A stretch of 64,000 nucleotides of DNA from JBMOLK01 sp049325575. Lineage in GTDB: Bacteria > Bacillota > Clostridia > Acetivibrionales > Acetivibrionaceae. The DNA lies in NCBI GenBank assembly GCA_049325575.1, contig JBMOLK010000112.1, positions 1 through 64,000 of the forward strand, in the 5' to 3' direction. Under the pieces are notes generated by a model. It was not told the origin of the DNA, did not search any database, and was given only the letters and a program-made list of their open reading frames with translations. The position numbers and the translations under genes were made by a program. Shown in pieces: positions 23,873 through 32,821 of the stretch (within the stretch, counting starts at the first letter, position 1; the number at the start of each line of letters is the position of its first letter).

Positions 23873-24794
23873 GCTGGAGGCTGGTGTGGTTCTAAAAGAA
23901 GCGCTGATAAGCGGAATCAAGCTGCTGAAGTCAGCAGGAATAGAAGCCCCGGCATTAGAAGCCGGGGTAATATTATGTCATGTGTTGGGCTGCGAAAAGA
24001 CCTATTTATATTCCCATGACGATTACAAACTGAATAATGACGAATACGAATATTTGATAAAGTGTATTAATGACAGGGCAAACGGAAAGCCGCTTCAATA
24101 TATAACTGGACACCAGGAGTTCATGTCCCTGGACTTTAAAGTTACACCAGATGTGCTTATACCAAGGCATGATACAGAAGTTTTAGTTGAGGCGGTAATA
24201 GACTATGTGAAGGAAGCCGGATTGAAGAAAGTAAATATACTTGACATAGGTACCGGCTCCGGGTGTATAGCTGTAAGTCTTGCCCGGTATATAAAAGACA
24301 GCAGGGTTTTTGCTGTGGATGTTTCAAAAGGGGCCCTTAAGGTGGCACGGCTTAATGCTAAGAATTTAGGCGTATTAGAGAGAATAACTTTTGTCCGCGG
24401 TAATGTCTTTGACGGACTTAATCAGATAAAAGCTGAAGATGCAATTGAAAGTGGACGGGTTGACTCTCCTCATAGAAAAAGCAAAATATTTTTTGATGTT
24501 ATTGTATCCAATCCTCCTTATATACCCTCACATGATATACATACTTTGGACGTACAGGTTAAGGACTATGAACCTCTCTCTGCACTAAACGGAGGAGAGG
24601 ATGGTCTTGATTTTTATAGATTTATAATAAAAGAAGCAGCAAATAAACTAAAACCACATGGCCTTCTTGGTTTTGAAGTCGGATATGGCCAGGCTGCAGA
24701 TGTCTTGGACCTAATGAAGAGTGAATTTGAAAGAATTAAAATAGTAAAGGATCTGGCTCAAGTTGACAGGGTAGTAATGGGAAACTTAAGATAA
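23859..24794 (+). CDS. prmC: peptide chain release factor N5-glutamine methyltransferase PrmC
   Basis: 311 residues. PrmC methylates the GGQ glutamine of release factors RF1 and RF2, using S-adenosylmethionine. The N-terminal helical domain ends with PLQYITGHQEFMSLDF, the SAM-binding motif is ILDIGTGSGCIAVSLAR and the catalytic motif is NPPY at 218-221. A 20-residue polar insertion (about 190-212) precedes the NPPY strand, slightly longer than in most PrmC. prfA, often the next gene, is absent here; a convergent permease gene follows 7 bases after the stop. Confidence 0.9.
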   Translation: MINGKLEAGVVLKEALISGIKLLKSAGIEAPALEAGVILCHVLGCEKTYLYSHDDYKLNNDEYEYLIKCINDRANGKPLQYITGHQEFMSLDFKVTPDVLIPRHDTEVLVEAVIDYVKEAGLKKVNILDIGTGSGCIAVSLARYIKDSRVFAVDVSKGALKVARLNAKNLGVLERITFVRGNVFDGLNQIKAEDAIESGRVDSPHRKSKIFFDVIVSNPPYIPSHDIHTLDVQVKDYEPLSALNGGEDGLDFYRFIIKEAANKLKPHGLLGFEVGYGQAADVLDLMKSEFERIKIVKDLAQVDRVVMGNLR

Positions 24795-24801
24795 TGCATG
24801 A

Positions 24802-25869
24802 TTAATCATTCCATAGGCTTATTACACCTGATTTTTGCAGGCTTTTAAGAAGTATTGCAAATAAAGGACCAATGAAAAGACCTATTACACCAAACAGCAT
24901 CAGCCCCATGTACATTGAGATAAGAGTGACTAATGGATGCAAGCCTGTGTGGGCAGCAACTATTTTTGGCTCAATTACCTGCCGTATGATTAGACCTGAG
25001 AGATATACACTTGCTAACCCGCATGCCATCTTCATATTGCCGGTTATAAAACTCCATGCTATCCAGGGAAGCATTATTATGCCTGTTCCAAGTATGGGAA
25101 TGCCGTCCGATAATGCAACAATAAATCCCATTAATACAGCATAGTCAGCCTTGATAATAATAAACCCCAGGGTTGATTGTATAAAAGTAATACTCATAAG
25201 TACAAGCTGGGCTCTAAAATATCCTAATATAGCAGAACCTGCTTCGCTTTTTACACCGGGAAATCCCTTCTTAAAGTTACCGGGAAGCTGCTTATAGACA
25301 AAGTTTCTAATATTTCTTCTATCACTGCTTATAAAATATGATGACAAAAGAGTAACTGTTGTAAATACTGCTATTTTGGGGATTGACGTTATACTGTTTA
25401 GTATTGAGGCGGCTATTGAAGTAATTATCTTTTCAACTTTTGGTAAGTTGGACTTAAAATTATCCTCAAGACTAGCCGATATATTGTCCGGAAAATAATC
25501 ATAGAAGACACTGGCGCGGTCATAATAGCCTGATATAGTATTGGAAATTGTCTCAATATATTGAGGAAGATTATTTTGAAGCCTGATCAGTTCATAATAG
25601 ACTTTAAGTACGATCAGGACAATTAAAAAAGTAATGATACTCACTGTCAAGACAAGAGATAATACGGATGCATACTTTCTATTGATCCTCATCTTTTTTT
25701 CCATATAGTTTATAATAGGTTCATTTATAAGGGATATTACTACAGCTATAATAAAGGGGGCCAAAAAGGCAAAAAGAAAAGTTGCTCCCATATATATTAC
25801 AAGGATTATCAGTAATATTGTTATAACACTTGTGACAGTTTTTTTATACTTTTCCAGTTTAAAATGCAT
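24802..25869 (-). CDS. AI-2E-type permease, YtvI-like sporulation membrane protein
   Basis: A 355-residue integral membrane protein of the AI-2E transporter superfamily with about seven membrane helices. The C-terminal signature is LSDGIPILGTGIIMLPWIAW, followed by EPKIVAAHTGLHPLVTLISM and GLFIGPLFAILLKSL. Among clostridial members this length and the spore-forming context fit YtvI, a sporulation membrane protein of unknown role. It converges closely on prmC with no clear terminator between them. Confidence 0.72.
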   Translation of the reverse strand: MHFKLEKYKKTVTSVITILLIILVIYMGATFLFAFLAPFIIAVVISLINEPIINYMEKKMRINRKYASVLSLVLTVSIITFLIVLIVLKVYYELIRLQNNLPQYIETISNTISGYYDRASVFYDYFPDNISASLEDNFKSNLPKVEKIITSIAASILNSITSIPKIAVFTTVTLLSSYFISSDRRNIRNFVYKQLPGNFKKGFPGVKSEAGSAILGYFRAQLVLMSITFIQSTLGFIIIKADYAVLMGFIVALSDGIPILGTGIIMLPWIAWSFITGNMKMACGLASVYLSGLIIRQVIEPKIVAAHTGLHPLVTLISMYMGLMLFGVIGLFIGPLFAILLKSLQKSGVISLWND

Positions 25870-26108
25870 AGTTTGTTCATATCCTTAGTTTTCTTAATAT
25901 AATATATATGATAGAAAATCAATATAAAAAACACACGGAGCAAAAAATAAATATTGTATACAAAGTTCATTAGTAAACTGTGAAGAGTATCAAAATTAAA
26001 GGCTTTAGGGTAATGTGAGAATGAGTTATTAAATCTTACTAACTACAATATATATAAAGAAAATGAGATATAAACGAATAATTAAGGAAAATTTGAGATT
26101 TTAAAAGT

Positions 26109-26137
26109 TTGACTTATGACCTGGTAATAATTATAAT
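26109..26137 (+). promoter_or_regulatory. strong sigma-A promoter upstream of the rnf operon
   Basis: TTGACT (26109-26114), 17 bp, TATAAT (26132-26137). Transcription would start near 26144, about 350 bases before rnfC. Confidence 0.7.
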
Positions 26138-26151
26138 TATTTATGGTTAAA

Positions 26152-26242
26152 TGAAGCCTGCCAAAGGGGGTAGGCCAGACCTGCCAGTGAGGGTATGGTA
26201 TGGCGGATTTATTAAATAATTCTGGCCGTTAAATCTTTTTTT
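26152..26242 (+). ncRNA. structured leader or small RNA ahead of rnfC
   Basis: Right after the promoter, GCCTGCC (26156-26162) can pair with GGTAGGC (26169-26175). The last three bases of that arm also begin GGCCAGA (26173-26179), which pairs with TCTGGCC (26221-26227), so the two helices compete. Inside, CTGCCA (26180-26185) pairs with TGGCGG (26201-26206). A T-run follows at 26236-26242, next to a weak GATTTA/TAAATC stem. This arrangement is like a riboswitch or attenuator. The remaining bases of 25870-26493 hold no gene I can support. Confidence 0.5.
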
Positions 26243-26493
26243 CCACCAAGCAATTTAGTAGTAAATATGCAATTTGTTGTTTTATATGTTGAATACATTT
26301 TGAATTTTATACGCTATAAATGGTATTGTATTACCTTTAACGATATGGAACTTTAGGATTAATTTACTTGTGCTTAAGTGTTTAACTAAAAAGCTGCCTA
26401 TGTTATTATGAGTAGTGGACATTTATTTAAGGGCTATGTAAATTCATAGAATTATTTAATTATTTAAATTATTTATAAATGGGGTCATAGTAT

Positions 26494-27813
26494 ATGCTAC
26501 TTAAAAATTTTTTCAAGGGAGGAGCATCAGTTCCTCACTCCAAAAATACTGCCGGGTGTGAGACAGTAAAAATGGGAGTTCCTGAAAAGGTAATAATCCC
26601 AATGCTGCAGCACATTGGAGCGCCGTGTGAGCCTTGTGTCAAAAAGGGTGACACGGTTAAGGTGGGTCAGGTGATAGGAAACACCGACAAATTTATTTCT
26701 GCTCCCATCCATTCAAGTGTATCAGGCACCGTCACTGATGTGGCACCAATGCTTTATCCCGGCGGGGTCTATGTAACATCGGTTGAAATAAAGACTGATG
26801 GAAATCAGGAAGTTTATGAGGGAATCAAACCACCAAGCTATTCTAGTCACAAGGAATTTTTGACAGCTATAAGAGAATCGGGTCTTGTTGGTCTTGGAGG
26901 TGCAGGATTTCCTGCCCATGTTAAGCTTGCTCCCCCACCGGATAAAAAAATAGATACCCTAGTAATCAATGGTGCGGAATGCGAGCCTTTTATTACCTCG
27001 GACTACAGGGAGGTAATTGAGAACTCATGGCACGTAATAAGCGGCATTAATATAATCATGGAGACTTTGGGTATTGAAAATGTCCTCATAGGTATTGAGG
27101 ATAACAAGCCTGAAGCAATAAAAGAATTGACTCACCTGGCGGCAACCAGTGACAAGATAAATGTAGTAAAGCTTAAGTCACGTTATCCCCAGGGTGCTGA
27201 AAAAATGCTTATATATGCTACAACAGGAAGAAAGGTGCCACCGGGAAAGCTTCCCTCAGATGTGGGTGTTATTGTTATGAATGTTAACAGTATATCCTTC
27301 ATTTCAGAATATACAAAGACGGGAATGCCTCTTATAAAGAAAAGGGCTACAGTTGACGGGCCTGCAGTAAATAAACCTTCAAATGTAGAGGTTTTGATAG
27401 GTACATCTCTTTCAGAGGTATTTAATTTCTGCGGTGGGTTCAAAGTACCACCGAAAAAGGTCTTGATGGGTGGGCCTATGATGGGTATATCCCAGTTTTC
27501 GCTGGACACTTCCGTGGTTAAGCATACAAATGCGCTGCTGGCTTTTGATGAGGGCAGCGGTGTACTTCCAAAGTCCGGGGCCTGCATAAGGTGCGGAAGG
27601 TGTGTAAAGGCATGTCCAATGAATCTTCTGCCTTTGAGTCTTAATAATAATGCTTTAAAAGAAAATGTTGACGAGTTAAAAAAATACCATGTAAATGATT
27701 GTATTGAGTGCGGCAGTTGTTCATATGTATGTCCTGCTAAAATTCATCTTGTACAGTCAATAAGGCTGGGTAAGGTACAGGTAAGACAGGCAGCAGCGAA
27801 AGGGGGTAAATAG
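26494..27813 (+). CDS. rnfC: Rnf complex subunit RnfC
   Basis: 439 residues, the flavin- and NADH-binding peripheral subunit of the Rnf complex, which couples ferredoxin:NAD+ electron transfer to ion pumping at the membrane. Visible parts are the lipoyl-like N-terminal domain, the nucleotide-binding region (GLVGLGGAGFPAHVKL, then NGAECEPFITSDYR) and two [4Fe-4S] motifs, CIRCGRCVKACP and CIECGSCSYVCP. GGGGTCA lies ahead of ATG 26494. It is first in the clostridial order C-D-G-E-A-B. Confidence 0.95.
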   Translation: MLLKNFFKGGASVPHSKNTAGCETVKMGVPEKVIIPMLQHIGAPCEPCVKKGDTVKVGQVIGNTDKFISAPIHSSVSGTVTDVAPMLYPGGVYVTSVEIKTDGNQEVYEGIKPPSYSSHKEFLTAIRESGLVGLGGAGFPAHVKLAPPPDKKIDTLVINGAECEPFITSDYREVIENSWHVISGINIIMETLGIENVLIGIEDNKPEAIKELTHLAATSDKINVVKLKSRYPQGAEKMLIYATTGRKVPPGKLPSDVGVIVMNVNSISFISEYTKTGMPLIKKRATVDGPAVNKPSNVEVLIGTSLSEVFNFCGGFKVPPKKVLMGGPMMGISQFSLDTSVVKHTNALLAFDEGSGVLPKSGACIRCGRCVKACPMNLLPLSLNNNALKENVDELKKYHVNDCIECGSCSYVCPAKIHLVQSIRLGKVQVRQAAAKGGK

Positions 27814-27814
27814 T

Positions 27815-28774
27815 TTGGAAAACAGTTTTGTAGTGTCATCTTCTCCACATATAAGAGATAACGCAAATACAAGAAGAATAATGATAGATGTAATTATAGC
27901 TCTTCTTCCCGCAGCGGCAGCAGGTATCTACTTTTTCGGGCTTAGGGCTTTATATGTGATTATGGTTACAGTTCTGTCCTGTGTTGTATCAGAGTATATA
28001 TCAAGAAAAGTCATGAAAAGGGAATCAACAGTTTCAGATTTTAGTGCGGTATTGACAGGTTTACTTCTAGCACTAAACCTTCCGTCCACCATACCGCTTT
28101 GGATAGCGGCAGTCGGCGGTGTTGTAGCCATAGTAATCGTTAAGCAGATGTTTGGAGGACTGGGACAAAATTTCATGAATCCTGCACTGGCAGCAAGGGT
28201 ATTCCTGCTGATTTCTTACACAGGGCACATGACAAATTGGGTTAATCCAAGAGGTATTGATGCAGTATCAACTGCTACACCCCTTGCCATTTTAAGAGGT
28301 AAGGAAGCTGTGGCAGCGGATCTGCCAAATTACGCCCAGCTTTTTTGGGGACAGATAGGCGGGTGTATCGGTGAGACATCGGTTGCAGCTCTGCTCCTGG
28401 GAGCCTTGTACCTTTTAGTTAGAAGAGTTATAGGCCCCGAGATACCTTTGACATTTATTGGAGCATTGGCAGTGTTTACCTGGATATTCGGAGGCCAGGG
28501 GGCTTTCACAGGTGACTTTGTTGCCCACATGCTTTCCGGAGGTCTGATTCTTGGTGCTTTTTACATGGCAACAGACTATGCAACGTCTCCTGTAACAATG
28601 AAGGGGCGGATTATAATGGGTATAGGCTGCGGACTCCTGACCGGAATTATACGCCTGTATACCAACTACCCTGAAGGCGTATCCTTTGCAATACTTCTGA
28701 TGAACATTACCGTGCCTCTTATTGACAGGTTTACCGTTCCAAAAAGTTTCGGAGGTGAAAAAGCAGTTGCGTGA
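27815..28774 (+). CDS. rnfD: Rnf complex subunit RnfD
   Basis: A 319-residue integral membrane subunit with about nine helices. The motif VSTATPLA contains the threonine expected to carry covalent FMN. The start is TTG 27815, one base after the rnfC stop, with GGGGGT nine bases upstream. Typical features are SSPHIRDNANTRRIMIDVII and GQNFMNPALAARVFLL. It probably forms the ion-conducting core together with RnfA and RnfE. Confidence 0.93.
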   Translation: MENSFVVSSSPHIRDNANTRRIMIDVIIALLPAAAAGIYFFGLRALYVIMVTVLSCVVSEYISRKVMKRESTVSDFSAVLTGLLLALNLPSTIPLWIAAVGGVVAIVIVKQMFGGLGQNFMNPALAARVFLLISYTGHMTNWVNPRGIDAVSTATPLAILRGKEAVAADLPNYAQLFWGQIGGCIGETSVAALLLGALYLLVRRVIGPEIPLTFIGALAVFTWIFGGQGAFTGDFVAHMLSGGLILGAFYMATDYATSPVTMKGRIIMGIGCGLLTGIIRLYTNYPEGVSFAILLMNITVPLIDRFTVPKSFGGEKAVA

Positions 28775-29360
28775 TATAGTTAAACCCACATTAATTTTAT
28801 TTATAATTTGTGCTGTAGTTACCCTATCCCTTTCTTTTACCAACGCAGTAACAAAGGACAAAATTGCCCAAAGAGTAAGGTTGGATGAGGAGAATGCCAG
28901 AAAAGAGGTTCTTGCTTTAGCAGAAAGCTTTGAGGAGCTTGAGAATTTGGAATCAATCCTTGGGTCCAGTCCAGATATGGGACTTGTGAAGAAGGCTTTT
29001 AAAGGACTTAAGGGCGGCGAGACTGTTGGAAATGTGTTTTTGGTAGAAAGTAAGGGTTATGGCGGAACTATGGTCATAACTGTAGGAATAGATAGTGAAG
29101 GTAAGCTTACAGGTGTAAAAATAGGCAGTAATAACGAAACGCCTGGGCTTGGTTCAAAAGCAAAGGATAAACCCTTTATTTCACAGTTTACAGGCACTAT
29201 GCCTAAGGAGCCTTTAACCGTTGTGAAAAGCGGAAAGACAAAGGATGAAGAAATAAACGCAATAAGCGGAGCTACCATAACATCAAACGCCGTTGTAAAA
29301 GCAGTACAGGCATCTATTGATGTAAATAATGAGCTTAAGAAAAAAGGGGGGGATTCTTAA
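28767..29360 (+). CDS. rnfG: Rnf complex subunit RnfG
   Basis: A 197-residue subunit with one N-terminal membrane helix and an extracytoplasmic FMN-binding domain. The covalent flavin site is the Thr of ISGATITSNAV. I choose TTG 28767 because GGAGGTGA (28751-28758) sits eight bases ahead; longer in-frame starts up to 28722 would put that site inside the gene. It overlaps the rnfD stop by 8 bases, so translation is coupled. Confidence 0.92.
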   Translation: MRDIVKPTLILFIICAVVTLSLSFTNAVTKDKIAQRVRLDEENARKEVLALAESFEELENLESILGSSPDMGLVKKAFKGLKGGETVGNVFLVESKGYGGTMVITVGIDSEGKLTGVKIGSNNETPGLGSKAKDKPFISQFTGTMPKEPLTVVKSGKTKDEEINAISGATITSNAVVKAVQASIDVNNELKKKGGDS

Positions 29361-29361
29361 G

Positions 29362-30024
29362 ATGAGTGCTCTAAAGACATTAACCAGGGGTTTTATGAAG
29401 GAAAATCCCGTGTTCAGGCTTGTTTTGGGTATGTGCCCTACCCTGGCGGTGACAACGTCCGCAAAAAACGGTATTGGAATGGGTCTTGCAGCAACAGTGG
29501 TATTGATAGGCTCAAACATGGTAATCTCCTTATTAAGAAAAGTTATTCCGGACAGGGTAAGAATTCCGGCATATATAACAATCATTGCAGGATTTGTAAC
29601 TATAGTACAGTTTTTACTTAAAGCCTACTTCCCGGAGATTGATAAAGAGCTGGGTATTTTTATACCTTTGATAGTTGTAAACTGTATCATACTTGCAAGA
29701 GCAGAAATGTTTGCAAACAAGAACAATGCGATTTTGTCAATTCTTGATGCTGTAGGTATGGGAATTGGTTTTACCATAGCCCTTCTGACAATAGGTACTG
29801 TAAGAGAGGTGCTGGGTAACGGAACCTGGTTTGGATTAAATATTACTGCAGGTGTTATAGACCCTGCAATAATAATGATACTTCCTCCCGGAGGATTTTT
29901 GGCATTTGGGCTGATAATGGGACTTATAAATAAATATTCTGCCGTGAAGATCGAACACAAGGGCTGCGCTTCATGTCCGATGCCCTGTGGAGTATCCGGT
30001 AAAGGCAAGGAGGCTCAAGTCTAA
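29362..30024 (+). CDS. rnfE: Rnf complex subunit RnfE
   Basis: A 220-residue membrane subunit paralogous to RnfA, with six helices. The motifs NPVFRLVLGMCPTLAVTTSA and LIVVNCIILARAEMFA carry the paired cysteines that, with those of RnfA, ligate an iron-sulphur centre within the membrane. ATG 29362 follows a G-rich site right after rnfG, and the stop codon shares one base with the rnfA start. The C-terminus has extra cysteines (GCASCPMPCG). Confidence 0.94.
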   Translation: MSALKTLTRGFMKENPVFRLVLGMCPTLAVTTSAKNGIGMGLAATVVLIGSNMVISLLRKVIPDRVRIPAYITIIAGFVTIVQFLLKAYFPEIDKELGIFIPLIVVNCIILARAEMFANKNNAILSILDAVGMGIGFTIALLTIGTVREVLGNGTWFGLNITAGVIDPAIIMILPPGGFLAFGLIMGLINKYSAVKIEHKGCASCPMPCGVSGKGKEAQV

Positions 30025-30605
30025 TGAATGATATGATAATAATAGTAATTAGTGCATTGCTGGTTAAAAACTTTGTCTTGACACAGTTCCTGGGGATATG
30101 TCCTTTCCTTGGAGTATCCAAAAAGCTGTCTACAGCTCTGGGAATGGGTGGAGCGGTAATCTTTGTTATGACCATTGCGTCGGGTGTTACCAGGCTGGTG
30201 TACGACTTATTCTTAAAGCCCAATGGTCTTGACTACCTCCAGACAATAGCTTTCATTCTGGTAATAGCTTCTCTGGTTCAATTTGTTGAGATAGTGTTAA
30301 AGAAGTTTGTGCCCCCTCTCTACAAAGCACTTGGTATATATCTTCCTCTAATTACAACCAACTGCGCTGTACTGGGAGCGGCCCTTTTAAATATTGATAA
30401 AGGCTATAATGTCGGCAAGTCAGTGGTTTATGGTTTTGGTGCCGGACTGGGCTTTACACTTGCATTGGTACTTTTTGCAGGGGTTAGAGAAAAATTGGAA
30501 TACAGCGATATACCGGAGTCTTTAAAGGGTTTGCCAATATCCCTAATAGCTGCTGCTCTTGTTTCAGTAGCATTTTTCGGCTTCCAGGGACTGTTCGGGA
30601 TATAG
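30024..30605 (+). CDS. rnfA: Rnf complex subunit RnfA
   Basis: A 193-residue integral membrane protein with six helices, the pseudo-symmetric partner of RnfE. Conserved features are LVKNFVLTQFLGICPFLGVS and YLPLITTNCAVLGAALL with the cluster-binding cysteines. It overlaps rnfE by one base. The spacing to rnfB is 70 bases, the only real gap in the operon. Confidence 0.94.
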   Translation: MNDMIIIVISALLVKNFVLTQFLGICPFLGVSKKLSTALGMGGAVIFVMTIASGVTRLVYDLFLKPNGLDYLQTIAFILVIASLVQFVEIVLKKFVPPLYKALGIYLPLITTNCAVLGAALLNIDKGYNVGKSVVYGFGAGLGFTLALVLFAGVREKLEYSDIPESLKGLPISLIAAALVSVAFFGFQGLFGI

Positions 30606-30675
30606 CTATTAGTGCTTTGCAGCTGATAATAACTGTCGGGTTAATTTTCAATCATTAAGAGAGGTTGTTGAAGGT

Positions 30676-31479
30676 ATGGTTTATGATTTATTGTTGTCAA
30701 CTTCCATAGTTGGTGGATTGGGTTTGGTGTTTGGACTGGGCCTTTCAATAGCATCAAAGAAGTTTGAGGTAAAAGTGGATGAAAGGATAGCCAAAGTAAG
30801 GGAAGTCTTGCCGGGAGCCAATTGCGGTGCCTGCGGCCAGACCGGGTGCGATTCCTTTGCAGAGTGTCTTGTGGAAGGAAAATCCAGCATAAGCGGCTGT
30901 CCTGTGGGCGGTGAAGAGCTTGTCAATAAGCTTGGCGAAATTTTAGGAGTAAAGGCTGAATCCACAGTAGCCAGGACTGCAAGGGTTATGTGTGCAGGTA
31001 CTTACCAGTCATGTAAGCTAAAGTTTAACTATTCGGGTATAGAGGATTGTACTGCAGCAGCAAACCTTTTCGGCGGCCCCTCGACCTGTACTTACGGCTG
31101 CGTAGGTCTGGGTAACTGTGTAAGAGCATGTCCGTTTGATGCAATAGTTATTATAGATGGGCTTGCAAGGGTTATTGAGTCTAAGTGCAAGTCTTGTGAA
31201 AAGTGTGTGGCATCATGTCCTAAAAAGATAATTGAGATGGTTCCAAGGTGTAATGAGTATACCGTGTCATGTACCAGCATGGATAAAGGGGCAGTCGTAA
31301 GGAAGAACTGCAGTGTGGGCTGTATAGGGTGCGGAAAGTGCTCAAAGGTATGCCCTGTAGAGGCTATAACCGTTAAGGGCACCCTTGCCAAGATTAATCC
31401 GGAGATTTGCAATAACTGCGGTGAGTGTATGAAGGTTTGCCCCACTAATTCAATTAAAAGATATAAATGTGATTACTAA
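30676..31479 (+). CDS. rnfB: Rnf complex subunit RnfB
   Basis: A 267-residue electron-entry subunit that accepts electrons from reduced ferredoxin. It has an N-terminal membrane helix, the GANCGACGQTGC cluster with its later Cys in GCPVGG, and several ferredoxin-type [4Fe-4S] motifs (CVGLGNCVRACP, CKSCEKCVASCP, CIGCGKCSKVCP, CNNCGECMKVCP). It is the last gene of the operon, closed by a strong terminator. Confidence 0.94.
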   Translation: MVYDLLLSTSIVGGLGLVFGLGLSIASKKFEVKVDERIAKVREVLPGANCGACGQTGCDSFAECLVEGKSSISGCPVGGEELVNKLGEILGVKAESTVARTARVMCAGTYQSCKLKFNYSGIEDCTAAANLFGGPSTCTYGCVGLGNCVRACPFDAIVIIDGLARVIESKCKSCEKCVASCPKKIIEMVPRCNEYTVSCTSMDKGAVVRKNCSVGCIGCGKCSKVCPVEAITVKGTLAKINPEICNNCGECMKVCPTNSIKRYKCDY

Positions 31480-31496
31480 TATACTAATATATAAAT

Positions 31497-31527
31497 ATAA
31501 CCCACACTTCTAAGAAGTGTGGGTTAT
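31497..31527. terminator. terminator after rnfB, shared with the convergent gene
   Basis: A 14-bp perfect stem (31497-31510 with 31514-31527), loop TAA, then ATTTT. It lies between convergent genes. Confidence 0.9.
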
Positions 31528-31530
31528 ATT

Positions 31531-31770
31531 TTATGAACGTTTTCTACTTACAAGGATTTCATTACGTCCATTTCTAAACGATTTTCTTACGTCATAGCCT
31601 TTCATAATCAATGTATCGTATATTGTGTCTGTCTGATTGTAATAGTTGTTTCCTATATCAAGAACCAGTGTCTCATCTGCTTTAAGTTCCTGTGATATCT
31701 TATCCAGTGTAGAGTCAATATTCAAGTCAACATTAGTGTTCTCTGCGTTTATAATATTATCTTCATCCAT
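31531..31770 (-). CDS. 79-residue hypothetical protein, possible TusA-like fold
   Basis: A small soluble protein. After an acidic N-terminus, the segment LKADETLVLDIGNNYYNQTD, then TLIMKGYDVRKSFRNGRNE and ILVSRK reads as strand-helix-strand-strand, reminiscent of TusA-like folds but without their cysteine. AGGAGG precedes the ATG. It converges on rnfB and diverges from the shikimate-kinase-like gene. I do not recognise a named family. Confidence 0.6.
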   Translation of the reverse strand: MDEDNIINAENTNVDLNIDSTLDKISQELKADETLVLDIGNNYYNQTDTIYDTLIMKGYDVRKSFRNGRNEILVSRKRS

Positions 31771-31938
31771 GTTTTATCCTCCTGGCTACTATATGGTTTA
31801 CTGTCAATCTTTAAATCTAATGTTTTTTAAAAAAAAATCCGGGTAAAAAAATTATAGTATAAGAAAGTACAATGTAATAATATTATTGACAGAAGTATGT
31901 TATTATATAAGTAAAATTTTTCTTACAAGGAGCAGGTC

Positions 31939-32433
31939 ATGGAAAAAACGAACATTGTTTTGATAGGTATGCCTGGATCAGGAAAAAGCACTATAGGTGT
32001 ACTTCTTGCAAAAACGCTAAGGAAGCCTTTTATTGATACCGACTTGTTAATCCAGCAAAAGTATAATAGATATCTCCAGGATATAATCGACAAGGAAGGA
32101 ATAGATAATTTTCTTTCCAAGGAGGAAAAAGTAGTAGTGGCAATAGATGTAAAGAATCATGTTATTGCTACAGGGGGAAGCGTTATCTACAGTAATGCTG
32201 CACTAAATCATCTTAAGAGAGACAGTATTCTGGTTTATCTACAGCTTAGGTTTGATGAGATAGACAATAGAATAAGAAACATATCCAGCAGAGGAATAGC
32301 CAAGGAGAAAGACCAGACGCTGATGGATTTGTATTATGAAAGAGTACCGCTTTATGAAAAGCATGCCCATATGACTGTAAACTGCTCTGATAAGCATATT
32401 GAAGATATTAACAGAGATAAAAACCAGGCTTGA
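31939..32433 (+). CDS. shikimate-kinase-like P-loop kinase lacking a key substrate arginine
   Basis: 164 residues with the shikimate kinase frame: Walker A GMPGSGKST (10-18), DTD (33-35), ATGG (77-80) and the lid/adenine region ending RVPLYEKHAHMTVN. Shikimate kinases show G-E-x-x-F-R at the substrate site; here the segment is GIDNFLSKEEK, with Leu59 in place of the arginine, and the glycine triplet is one short (ATGGSV). It is also truncated at the C-terminus relative to AroK. It may phosphorylate another small substrate. AAGGAG precedes the ATG. No other aromatic-pathway gene is nearby. Confidence 0.7.
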   Translation: MEKTNIVLIGMPGSGKSTIGVLLAKTLRKPFIDTDLLIQQKYNRYLQDIIDKEGIDNFLSKEEKVVVAIDVKNHVIATGGSVIYSNAALNHLKRDSILVYLQLRFDEIDNRIRNISSRGIAKEKDQTLMDLYYERVPLYEKHAHMTVNCSDKHIEDINRDKNQA

Positions 32434-32546
32434 GTCGGAAGAAGTAAAAAAAATTTAAAATTTTTTTAAATTTTTGTATAAAGACCTGGGATTTGGGTCA
32501 ATAATATTAATGACCTCACAAAATACATTTTGACCCCCTTTACATG

Positions 32547-32578
32547 GGTTAGTCCTAACGGACTAACCTCTTTTTTTT
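32547..32578 (+). terminator. strong terminator between the kinase-like gene and the lipoprotein gene
   Basis: GGTTAGTCC/GGACTAACC with loop TAAC and a T-run to 32578. An A/T hairpin (about 32445-32477) lies nearer the kinase stop. The rest of 32434-32821 shows no gene. Confidence 0.88.
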
Positions 32579-32821
32579 GACTAATATCGTGTCTTATTGT
32601 CTGGCAGAATTTATACAACTAAAGGGTTATTTCAATAAAACTGCTTCAAAAACAAAATGGTTTGGTCTATAATTATTTTTATAGGTTGTATACAAAGTAT
32701 TTAAAAGAATTTTACTAAAGTGGCTGATATAATTGTTGTTTAAGCATCTAAGTGTATATGTTATGGCTATATAGAAGTGGTTCTTTGCAAAGCCAATTGA
32801 AGCGAAAGGAACGATATTAAT

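Noticed and set aside
28415..28861. Minus-strand frame across rnfD/rnfG
   Set aside because: It is antisense to well-conserved Rnf genes and shows no family features.
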